DNA of 64,000 nucleotides from assembly GCA_013298895.1 (NCBI GenBank), contig JAAFJM010000002.1, positions 70,427 to 134,426 of the forward strand, read 5' to 3'. Origin of the DNA: Bacteroidota bacterium. Lineage in GTDB: Bacteria > Bacteroidota > Bacteroidia > UKL13-3. Made by a program: the position numbers and the translations under genes. The notes beneath the pieces are model-generated. The model was not told the DNA's origin. It saw only the letters and a list, made by a program, of their open reading frames with translations, and searched no databases. Position 1 is the first letter of the stretch. Each line of letters starts with the position of its first letter. Shown piece after piece: positions 45,523-52,747 of the stretch.

Positions 45523-46098
45523 ATGGAAACATTTAATCATGACGTTTTTAGTTCATTCCCGGTAATTAAAACCGATAGACTCACGTTAAGGGAAATAAGG
45601 TTAGCAGATGCCAAGCGTATTTTTGATATGCGTTCAAACGGAAGAGTAAATACTTTTATTGCTAGGGATAATATGCAGCACCAAGAAGATGCTAAGGCGT
45701 TGGCCGAACGTACCATTAATGCTTATAACAATAAGCAAGCTATAGGCTGAGCAGGTATTTTGCGAGAAAACCAAGAAATAATTGGAACATGCGGTTTTAA
45801 TATGATAGATACCTATAATTTAAGAGCAGAAATTGGAGGAGAAATGGCTACAGAATATTGGGGTAAAAATATTGCCATTGAAGCTGTTCAAGCCATTATT
45901 CAGTTTGGCTTAAATACCATGAATTTGCATAGTATTGAAGCAAAAGTTAATCCTCAAAATAGAAGCGCTATTTACTTAATGGAAAAGTTGGGTTTTGTTA
46001 AAGAGGCTCAATTTAAAGATAGAATTTTATTCAATGATTCTTTTTACGATATGGCCATTTATACTTTAATAAAAGGAAACGAAACCTATTTATTTTAA
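45523..46098 (+). pseudogene. GNAT acetyltransferase interrupted by one in-frame TGA
   Basis: A 191-codon RimJ/RimL-like GNAT reads through in one frame except for TGA at 45748-45750. Left part: DRLTLREIRLADAKRIF. Right part: ENQEIIGTCGF, the acetyl-CoA loop region YWGKNIAIEAVQAII, and LEAKVNPQNRSAIYLMEKLGF-like end. The stop falls in AIG-stop-AGIL, where homologues normally have Trp (GWAI/GWAG), so TGG to TGA is the simplest change. Elsewhere in the same gene Trp is TGG. ATG at 45523 lies 2 bases after the oxidoreductase stop. It may be a real recent loss, a sequencing error, or a gene with low-level readthrough. Confidence 0.8.
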
Positions 46099-46195
46099 CA
46101 CAAAAACAACAAGCTAAAATGGTTTGATTAATAAGCAATTACCAAACTTTTGTTAGCTTTCAAAACTAAATTAACTAACACTTGTCTTTAATAGT

Positions 46196-46822
46196 ATGAG
46201 CAACGATTTAATAAAACAATACATTAACCACACTTTAGAGCATAACAAAACACCCGAAAGTGTATACTTATTTGCCAAGGCAATAAACATGGAAGAAAAA
46301 GAGTTTTATAACCATTACTCTAGTTTGGAAGGTTTAGAAGCCGATATTTATAAAATTTGGTTTGAAAATGCCTATAAAACTTGTGCTGATGCAGAGCCTT
46401 GGGAACAATATTCAGCTCGTGAAAAAGTATTAGCTGTGTTTTTTGCTTTTATAGAAGAAGCTAAAAACTACCGCAGTTTTGCAGTATACTTAAAAAACCG
46501 CGATTTGGTAAAATTACCAAGATGGCCTAAATATTTAAATGAACTTCACGAAGTGTTTGTTGATAACATGAAACCCATTTTATCAGAAGCAGTTGGTACC
46601 AACGAAATTCAAGAACGTAAGTACTTAGACGAAAAATATGTGAGCGGTTTATGGCTTAACTTTTTGTTTGTAATTACTTTTTGGTTAAACGATAGCAGCA
46701 AGGGCTTTGAAAAAACTGATGAATCAATAGAGCGTTCAGTTAATTTAGCGTTCGATTTAATGGGTAAATCTGCTTTAGATGCTGCCTTAGATTTTGGAAA
46801 ATTCTTATTTCAAAACAGGTAG
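46196..46822 (+). CDS. TetR-like transcriptional regulator
   Basis: 208 residues. The first ~60 residues resemble a TetR helix-turn-helix region (PESVYLFAKAINMEEKEFYNHYSSLEGLEADIY) with the FYNHYSSLEGL recognition-helix form of Tyr-x-Tyr/His in TetR proteins, and the rest is an all-helical ligand domain of the TetR C-terminal type. Ligand is unknown. It is immediately ahead of the ABC1/UbiB kinase gene, in which pairing I have seen in other Bacteroidota, suggesting it controls or is coregulated with that kinase. A 161-bp repeat element fills the spacer. Confidence 0.7.
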   Translation: MSNDLIKQYINHTLEHNKTPESVYLFAKAINMEEKEFYNHYSSLEGLEADIYKIWFENAYKTCADAEPWEQYSAREKVLAVFFAFIEEAKNYRSFAVYLKNRDLVKLPRWPKYLNELHEVFVDNMKPILSEAVGTNEIQERKYLDEKYVSGLWLNFLFVITFWLNDSSKGFEKTDESIERSVNLAFDLMGKSALDAALDFGKFLFQNR

Positions 46823-46829
46823 TAAATAA

Positions 46830-46990
46830 CCACAGATTGCACAGATTACGCAGAAAATGTTAAAGTTATATATGTATAGTCTGTGGCTTTAATAACAAAA
46901 AAAAACTCAGTGAAATTGGTGTCAGATAATGGATGCTAATTATCTCAAAAACACAGAAAAATCAATCATTGATATCAGTGCAATCTGTGG
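46830..46990. mobile_element. 161-bp MITE-like element with 13-bp terminal inverted repeats
   Basis: CCACAGATTGCAC (46830-46842) and GTGCAATCTGTGG (46978-46990) are perfect inverted repeats at the ends of a 161-bp non-coding stretch. Inside, AGATAAT/ATTATCT forms a second inverted repeat, and CACAG-type units recur. It fills the TetR-like/ABC1 spacer almost exactly (6 bases after the stop, 26 before the ATG). The CCACAGATT type is familiar as a dispersed non-coding repeat in Bacteroidota. No ORF; no obvious target duplication. Confidence 0.6.
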
Positions 46991-47016
46991 CAAAACCAGT
47001 ATCAATTAAATCATAA

Positions 47017-48348
47017 ATGGAACAAAATTCAATTCCTTCAACCAAAGTAGAGCGTGCCATGCGTTTTGTAAAAACAGGTGCGCAAATTGGTGGAAACTAT
47101 ATTAAACATTATTCAAAAAAAATGCTTGATCCAAGCATGACCAAAGAGCAATTGCACGAGGATAATGCGGAAGATGTGTACAATGCTTTAAGCGAGCTAA
47201 AAGGTTCAGCTTTGAAGGTGGCACAAATGTTAAGCATGGAAAAAAATGTATTGCCAAGGGCTTATGTCAATAAGTTTGCTTTGGCGCAATATTCTGCTCC
47301 ACCGCTTTCGGGTCCGCTTATTGTGCAAACCTTTGTTAAACAATTTGGCAAAACTCCACAGCAAATTTTTGATACCTTTAACATGCAATCAACGCGTGCT
47401 GCCAGTATTGGTCAAGTACACGAAGCAACAAAAGATGATCAGAAATTGGCAGTAAAAATTCAATATCCTGGAGTTGCTGAAAGCATAAAAAGCGATTTGA
47501 AGTTGGTAAAACCTATTGCCTTTAGGTTAATTGGTTTAAGCGAAAAAGAGTTTGAAAAATACATCATAGAAGTAGAAAGCAAACTGTTGGAAGAAACCAA
47601 CTACGATTTAGAATTGCAGCGCAGTCAAGAAATTTCGAGGCTTTGTGCAGATATTCCGAATATTAAGTTTACCAAGTATTATCCTGAATATTCAAGCAAT
47701 AAAGTATTGGTGATGAATTGGTTGGAAGGATTACATTTAGAAGAGTTTTTGAAAACAAATCCTAGCCAAGAAATAAGAAACCAAATTGGGCAAGCCATGT
47801 GGGATTTTTACGATATGCAAGTACATGAACAAAAAGCAGTACATGCAGATCCTCATCCCGGTAACTTTTTGATGCAAGCCGATGGTAGTTTAGGCGTAAT
47901 TGATTTTGGTTGTGTAAAGGAAATTCCTGAAGATTTTTACTATAACTATTTTGCTTTATTGGTTCCCGAAATTTTAAAGAGCCAAGAAAGTATCAAGCGT
48001 ATTATGTTGCAACAACAAATTGTAAGCGAAAAAGATGATAAACGCACGCAAGACGTAATTACCGATGCGTTTATCAGAATGACAACTTTATTGAGTACGC
48101 CATTTGTAACCGATGAGTTTGACTTTAGCAATAACGATTATATTGATAAAATTTACGCTCTAGGCGAAGAAGTTACCAATATGAAAGAATTGCGCGAAAG
48201 CAAAGAAGGCAGGGGTTCGCAACATGCCTTATACATTAACCGCACTTATTTTGGTATTTATAGTATTTTAAACGTGCTGGGTGCCAAAGTAAAAACCGGC
48301 CAAAGAAACTGGAAACAACCACTGATGGATTTTCATTTAAACAACTAA
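47017..48348 (+). CDS. ABC1/AarF/UbiB-family atypical kinase
   Basis: 443 residues. Ala-rich nucleotide-binding region (TRAASIGQVHEATKDDQKLAVKIQYPG near 127-155), the KxGQ-like KGSALKVAQMLSME near 65-78, catalytic loop HADPHPGNFLM near 280 and metal-binding VIDFGCVKE near 295. These proteins act in quinone biosynthesis or lipid handling; bacterial members are usually linked to ubiquinone or menaquinone. Follows a TetR-like regulator. Not membrane spanning by sequence. Confidence 0.93.
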   Translation: MEQNSIPSTKVERAMRFVKTGAQIGGNYIKHYSKKMLDPSMTKEQLHEDNAEDVYNALSELKGSALKVAQMLSMEKNVLPRAYVNKFALAQYSAPPLSGPLIVQTFVKQFGKTPQQIFDTFNMQSTRAASIGQVHEATKDDQKLAVKIQYPGVAESIKSDLKLVKPIAFRLIGLSEKEFEKYIIEVESKLLEETNYDLELQRSQEISRLCADIPNIKFTKYYPEYSSNKVLVMNWLEGLHLEEFLKTNPSQEIRNQIGQAMWDFYDMQVHEQKAVHADPHPGNFLMQADGSLGVIDFGCVKEIPEDFYYNYFALLVPEILKSQESIKRIMLQQQIVSEKDDKRTQDVITDAFIRMTTLLSTPFVTDEFDFSNNDYIDKIYALGEEVTNMKELRESKEGRGSQHALYINRTYFGIYSILNVLGAKVKTGQRNWKQPLMDFHLNN

Positions 48349-49338
48349 TCTCATTATTGTTTAACATAAAAGATTGAAATCTGTAAACTAATTCATCGTT
48401 CTCTATTACCTTACATGTATTTTGAATACCATCGTAAAGCTTTCATTTTCGTTTGTAAAGTTTTAATAATTTTTATTGAATTTAAAACCGAAATTTTCAA
48501 AGTTAATGCTGTCTTTACTAAGTTTAATTTAATCAACTTGCATTCTTTATTTAATAATCAATCGGAACTGAATAATACTTATATTGACTACATACTTTAT
48601 TAGTTCTATTATACTCGAATTTAATCTCTTCATTTTTATTAATGAGGTAATTTCCTTTAAAAAGAATTAAAACTAAAATTAACACTTCTTTGTCTGTAGC
48701 ATATCCATAAATATAGTCAAAAACCAAAGTGTCAATAAGTATTTTTTTAAGATTAATAAATACTATTTGATTCACAAAAGAAACAGCTTCACCTTCTTTA
48801 TATCTCCATAATTCATATTTGTCATTATGTTTTAGAACGGTTAAAATCTTCCGTTTTCATTAAGTTAATTGTTAGATGTGTTGATTTCAAAGTGCTATTT
48901 GAAATCACTATATATTTAATACCAAATTGTACGAGTTTAGATAATTTAATTTTTAATGTTATCCAAATAATTTTCACTTTTCCGATAGACTTAAAAATTG
49001 AAAACTTTATCAAATATTAAGTAACTTCCAGCATCATAATTTTAGAATTAAAATTAAAAGAACTCAGAAAAATAATTAAAATCTATTTTTCCATAAATTA
49101 TTCAAAAGTAAAAATTAACTCATAAACGCTACAATAATTAGATTTAAACTGTGTTTATTCTTATGCTAATCGATACAACTTCGAAAACACACTTAAAAAT
49201 TACAATAAATCAACATAAAAACAATTAATGTCATTTAAAAAAATTACTAATGTCAATATTTAATTTTAAAATTATAAATCCATTACCTTACATTTGAAAA
49301 AACGCAACTCACATAACAAGTAAAGCAATTAAAAGGAT
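48349..49338. other. AT-rich gene-poor region
   Basis: Nearly 1 kb between the ABC1 kinase gene and the next small gene. It contains the possible decayed minus-strand gene (48551-49013) and nothing else I can support. Short frames in it lack any signal or conserved pattern. 49014-49338 is the most AT-rich stretch of the window. Confidence 0.4.
48551..49013 (-). pseudogene. Possible decayed hypothetical gene
   Basis: Two minus-strand frames join end to end: 49013-48825 (62 codons, TTG start) and, one frame apart, about 48846-48551 (continuing upstream of its apparent GTG start at 48775 through LKHNDKYELWRYKEGEAVSF, a protein-like stretch). A frame change near 48840 would merge them into a ~150-residue protein ending YYSVPIDY. 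No family is recognised, and the region is too AT-rich to rule out chance. Reported with low confidence. Confidence 0.25.
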
Positions 49339-49593
49339 ATGCTTATGAATATTTTTACTAGAGACGAAGACAATGCCTCACCTTTTCATTGTTACAATGG
49401 CACGTTTATTTATTTAAAACATGTTCATCATTCTAAATTACACAATGCTTTAGGAAAATTTGCCCACGATGCAGTTTTCTTTTTAGAATATATGTATTTT
49501 ATAATTATTGTTATACTTATTCTATTCTTATTTGTGGAGTTTAAAATTGCTTATAAAATAGATATTTTACCCTACATAGATACTCCATTTTAA
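49339..49593 (+). CDS. Small single-helix membrane protein
   Basis: 84 residues, family unknown. AAAAGGAT directly ahead of the ATG is the clearest Shine-Dalgarno-like site in the window, though only 1-2 bases away. The first part contains several His and Cys (CYNGTFIYLKHVHHSKLH), followed by one strong membrane helix (MYFIIIVILILFLFVEF). It stands alone in a gene-poor region 147 bases ahead of ftcD. Existence is moderately supported. Confidence 0.4.
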   Translation: MLMNIFTRDEDNASPFHCYNGTFIYLKHVHHSKLHNALGKFAHDAVFFLEYMYFIIIVILILFLFVEFKIAYKIDILPYIDTPF

Positions 49594-49740
49594 ACACACT
49601 CAATGCAATTATAGTATTTATAATCAGTTGTTTATTTCGAACAAGATTAGGTTTTATCATCTCTCCCTTTAGGCTTCAAAAATTTTATTAGCTTCGCATA
49701 CTATTTTATCAATTATTACTATTTAATAAAACAACATAAT

Positions 49741-51426
49741 ATGAACCAAATAATAGAATGTGTTCCTAATTTTAGCGAAGGCCACGACCTAGCTGTAATT
49801 AAACAAATTACAGATGTAATAGAAACTGTAGAAGGTGTAAAATTGTTAGATGTGGACCCGGGAAAAGCTACCAATAGAACCGTTGTAACCTTTGTAGGCG
49901 AACCAAATGCAGTAATTGAAGCTGCTTATTTGGCTATAAAAAAAGCTGCTGAAGTAATTGATATGACCAAACACAAAGGTGAACATCCTCGTATGGGTGC
50001 TACCGATGTGTGTCCATTAATTCCAGTTAGTGGAATTAGCATGGAAGAAACTGCTGAATATGCTAAAAAACTAGGAAAACGTGTAGGTGAAGAATTAAAC
50101 ATACCCGTTTATTTATACGAATACGCACAACCAAATAAAGAAAGGAACAATCTTTCGGTAATTAGAGCAGGCGAATACGAAGGTTTTTTCAAAAAAATAA
50201 AACAACCTGAATGGGCTCCAGATTTTGGCCCAATTGAGTTTAACGAAAAAGCAGGCGGAACTGTAATTGGCGCCCGCGATTTCTTGATTGCTTACAATGT
50301 GAATTTAAATACTAAATCGGTACGTTTGGCCAATTCGGTAGCTTTTGATATTAGAGAAGCAGGCCGTGTTTTGCGTGAAGGAAATCCAATTACTGGTAAA
50401 ATTGTAAAGGATGCAGAAGGAAACGAAGTGCGAGTTCCAGGCACTTTAAAAGCTTGCAAAGCTATTGGCTGGTTTATTGAAGAATACGGAATTGCTCAAA
50501 TAAGTATTAACTTAACCAATTATAAAATTACTTCGGTTCACCAAGCGTTTGATGAAGTTTGTAAAAGTGCCGAAAAGCGTGGCATGCGCGTAACTGGTTC
50601 AGAATTAGTGGGATTAATTCCATTAGAGGCTATGTTGGCTGCTGGTCGTCATTATTTAATTAAACAAAAACGTTCTGTAGGAGTTAGCGAAGAAGAGTTA
50701 ATTCAAATTGCAGTTAAATCGCTTGGTTTAGATGAATTAGCACCGTTTGATGCCAATAATAAAATTATTGAATACAAACTACGCGATGCCAACAAGGAGA
50801 AACTAATAGGAATGAACTTACGCAGCTTTGCTAACGAAACAGCAAGCGAAAGTCCTGCTCCTGGCGGAGGTTCAATAAGCGCTTATGTAGGCAGTTTAGG
50901 CGCTTCGTTAGGAACTATGGTGGCTAATCTTTCGGCTGGAAAACGTGGTTGGGAAGATCAAGTTTCCTACTTCAGCGAGTGGGCCGATAAAGGACAAATT
51001 GTTAAAGATAAACTTTTAAAAGCGGTAGATGAAGATACCCATGCTTTTAACCAAATAATGCTAGGTTTTGGATTGCCAAAGGCAACCGAAGAAGAAAAAG
51101 CAGCAAGGGTTTTAGCCATTGAAAATGCTACCAAATATGCTTGCCAAGTTCCATTTAAAGTTATGGAAACAGCTTTTGAAACTTTAGAATTATTAGCGGC
51201 AATGATTGAAAAGGGAAATCAAAATTCAATTACCGATGCTGGTGTTGGTGTGCTTTGTGTTAAAACTGCTGTACGTGGTGCGTATTTCAATGTATTGGTG
51301 AATGCTAAAGAACTAAAAAACAGAGCTTATGCAGAAGAATTAATTGCTAAAGCAAAAAGTTTACTAGCTAAAAATCATCTTGAAGCCGATGCTTTGATAG
51401 CCAAAGTAGAAGCTGCACTAGTATAA
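49741..51426 (+). CDS. ftcD: Glutamate formimidoyltransferase / formimidoyl-THF cyclodeaminase (bifunctional)
   Basis: 561 residues. The formiminotransferase half (about 1-330) opens IIECVPNFSEGHDLAVI with HKGEHPRMGATDVCPLIPV, and includes VGARDFL-like block near 180 and IGARDFLIAYNVNL. The cyclodeaminase half (about 355-561) has SPAPGGGSISAYVGSLGA near 376. Together they move the formimino group of the histidine-degradation product to tetrahydrofolate and release ammonia. Other histidine-degradation genes (hutH, hutU, hutI) are not in this window. Well expressed style, terminator at 51450-51482. Confidence 0.96.
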   Translation: MNQIIECVPNFSEGHDLAVIKQITDVIETVEGVKLLDVDPGKATNRTVVTFVGEPNAVIEAAYLAIKKAAEVIDMTKHKGEHPRMGATDVCPLIPVSGISMEETAEYAKKLGKRVGEELNIPVYLYEYAQPNKERNNLSVIRAGEYEGFFKKIKQPEWAPDFGPIEFNEKAGGTVIGARDFLIAYNVNLNTKSVRLANSVAFDIREAGRVLREGNPITGKIVKDAEGNEVRVPGTLKACKAIGWFIEEYGIAQISINLTNYKITSVHQAFDEVCKSAEKRGMRVTGSELVGLIPLEAMLAAGRHYLIKQKRSVGVSEEELIQIAVKSLGLDELAPFDANNKIIEYKLRDANKEKLIGMNLRSFANETASESPAPGGGSISAYVGSLGASLGTMVANLSAGKRGWEDQVSYFSEWADKGQIVKDKLLKAVDEDTHAFNQIMLGFGLPKATEEEKAARVLAIENATKYACQVPFKVMETAFETLELLAAMIEKGNQNSITDAGVGVLCVKTAVRGAYFNVLVNAKELKNRAYAEELIAKAKSLLAKNHLEADALIAKVEAALV

Positions 51427-51449
51427 TTCACTATATTTCAATAATTTAC

Positions 51450-51482
51450 AAATGCCACTTTATTTACAATGAAGTGGCATTT
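51450..51482 (+). terminator. Intrinsic terminator after ftcD
   Basis: AAATGCCACTT (51450-51460) and AAGTGGCATTT (51472-51482) form an 11-bp stem, loop of 11 bases, followed by ATTTATAATT. Confidence 0.75.
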
Positions 51483-51499
51483 ATTTATAATTACAAAGC

Positions 51500-51805
51500 A
51501 TGCTTAAATCACTTTTAACCAACGCATTTTCAATTGCATTAATGATAGCTGCACCCATCATAAGCGCAATGGCTTTTATGGAATATTATCATGTAAAAAT
51601 GCAGCATTTAAAACCCAGTTACCCTTTTGGAAAATGGATAACCGAAACAGGATTTGAATACAATAAAACAATGCTGTATATTGGAATAGCAGCATTGGCT
51701 TTTGCCATGTTAAGCTATATTAGTTTGCTTATAAAAAGCTTAATTCGTATTGTAATGATATTGTTGATTTTAGCAGTTGGTTATGTTTTAACTAAGCAGT
51801 TGTAA
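51500..51805 (+). CDS. Small membrane protein with three helices
   Basis: 101 residues, not recognised. Helices near 10-27 (FSIALMIAAPIISAMAFM), 52-75 and 78-97. The loop after the first helix (EYYHVKMQHLKPSYPFGKWITETGFEYN) is polar. Its stop codon TAA shares its last base with the ATG of the next gene (TAATG), so the two are translationally coupled. Just downstream of ftcD's terminator. Confidence 0.55.
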   Translation: MLKSLLTNAFSIALMIAAPIISAMAFMEYYHVKMQHLKPSYPFGKWITETGFEYNKTMLYIGIAALAFAMLSYISLLIKSLIRIVMILLILAVGYVLTKQL

Positions 51806-52116
51806 TGTTTGGTGCCTTTTTATTTACAATACTTATTATACTTTTTTGTTTAATTATAATCGGTGGCATCACAGTAGTGACTTTACAAAGTTACATAGCT
51901 AATAAATTCAATTTCAAAATTCCAACCACCTGCTATAGTTCAAAAAATTTCGACAAAAACAAAATAAAGAAAATCCTCTACGAATCTGAAAATTTAAACC
52001 CTACATTAAAAAAATGTATTCGAATTATTTTATTTATGGATAAAATAATCAAACTTCTAACTATTTGTTTAATAATAATTTGGATTATTATTATTTCAAA
52101 AGCAATTATGAATTAG
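51805..52116 (+). CDS. Small two-helix membrane protein, coupled to the preceding gene
   Basis: 103 residues, not recognised. N-terminal helix (FGAFLFTILIILFCLIIIGGITVV) and a C-terminal helix (IIKLLTICLIIIWIIIISKAI); the middle is polar with CYSSKNFDKNKIKKILYESENLN. It overlaps the previous gene by one base in TAATG and overlaps the 3' end of the GNAT gene on the other strand by 11 bases. Membrane pair of unknown function. Confidence 0.5.
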   Translation: MFGAFLFTILIILFCLIIIGGITVVTLQSYIANKFNFKIPTTCYSSKNFDKNKIKKILYESENLNPTLKKCIRIILFMDKIIKLLTICLIIIWIIIISKAIMN

Positions 52117-52657
52117 TTTTAAAATACTCACTTTTTAAAAGTGCAAAAAGCAAAGAATCTTCTAAAACACCATCTACATTATAGTGTTCTTTCAAAACAC
52201 CTTCTTGGCTAAAGCCCATATTGGCAATTAATTTAAATGATGGAATATTTTTAGGACTAACCAATGCTTCTACTCTGTTTAAATTCATTTTAGTAAAACC
52301 ATAACCAATAATAGCTTTAACAGCCTCTGTCATATAACCTTGTTGCTTATGTTCCTCCAATTTTATGTCGTAACCTATTTCGGTTCTTTGATGGATAGCA
52401 AACCAATTATGAAAAGCACATGCACCAATTACTTTTTTATCGACTTTATTTAACAAATGAAATATAACAACCGATCGATTATACGAAGTAAAACCTTGCT
52501 TAAAACGTTCCTTATCTGTAGCTAATGCAGTATCGGTATATGCTCCTAAAAAAGTGCTCAATTCTTCATCAGAGTAATTATTAAACACAAAATTAAGTTG
52601 CTCAATACCTGATACACGCAATAAAAGACGTTCAGTTTCAATTATTTCAAAATCCAT
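52106..52657 (-). CDS. GNAT-family N-acetyltransferase (RimJ/RimL-like)
   Basis: 183 residues from ATG 52657 (TTG 52660 gives one more). FEIIETERLLLRV at the start, ACAFHNWFAIHQRTEIGYDI in the middle, TEAVKAIIGYGFTKMNLNRVEALVSPKNIPSFKLIANMGF carrying the acetyl-CoA site. Members acetylate the N-terminus of ribosomal proteins or small amines; the substrate is not predictable. It is a paralogue in style of the disrupted GNAT at 45523. Convergent with the small membrane gene pair. Confidence 0.9.
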   Translation of the reverse strand: MDFEIIETERLLLRVSGIEQLNFVFNNYSDEELSTFLGAYTDTALATDKERFKQGFTSYNRSVVIFHLLNKVDKKVIGACAFHNWFAIHQRTEIGYDIKLEEHKQQGYMTEAVKAIIGYGFTKMNLNRVEALVSPKNIPSFKLIANMGFSQEGVLKEHYNVDGVLEDSLLFALLKSEYFKTNS

Positions 52658-52687
52658 CAAACGAATTTAATAGTTGCTATCAAAATA

Positions 52688-52719
52688 AAAAGAGGCCATA
52701 TAAAAATACAGCCTCTTTT
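52688..52719 (-). terminator. Intrinsic terminator after purF
   Basis: AAAAGAGGC (52688-52696) and GCCTCTTTT (52711-52719) make a 9-bp stem with a 14-base loop; on the minus strand it is followed by T5 ATTTTG. Ends the purF transcript 28 bases past its stop. Confidence 0.8.
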
Positions 52720-52747
52720 CTTTAGTATAATTAATTAAATAAAACGC

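Noticed and set aside
45748-45750. Genetic code with TGA as Trp, or selenocysteine
   Set aside because: TGA ends other genes here (533, 20017, 60893) and Trp is TGG throughout; the expected residue is Trp, and no selenocysteine context is seen.
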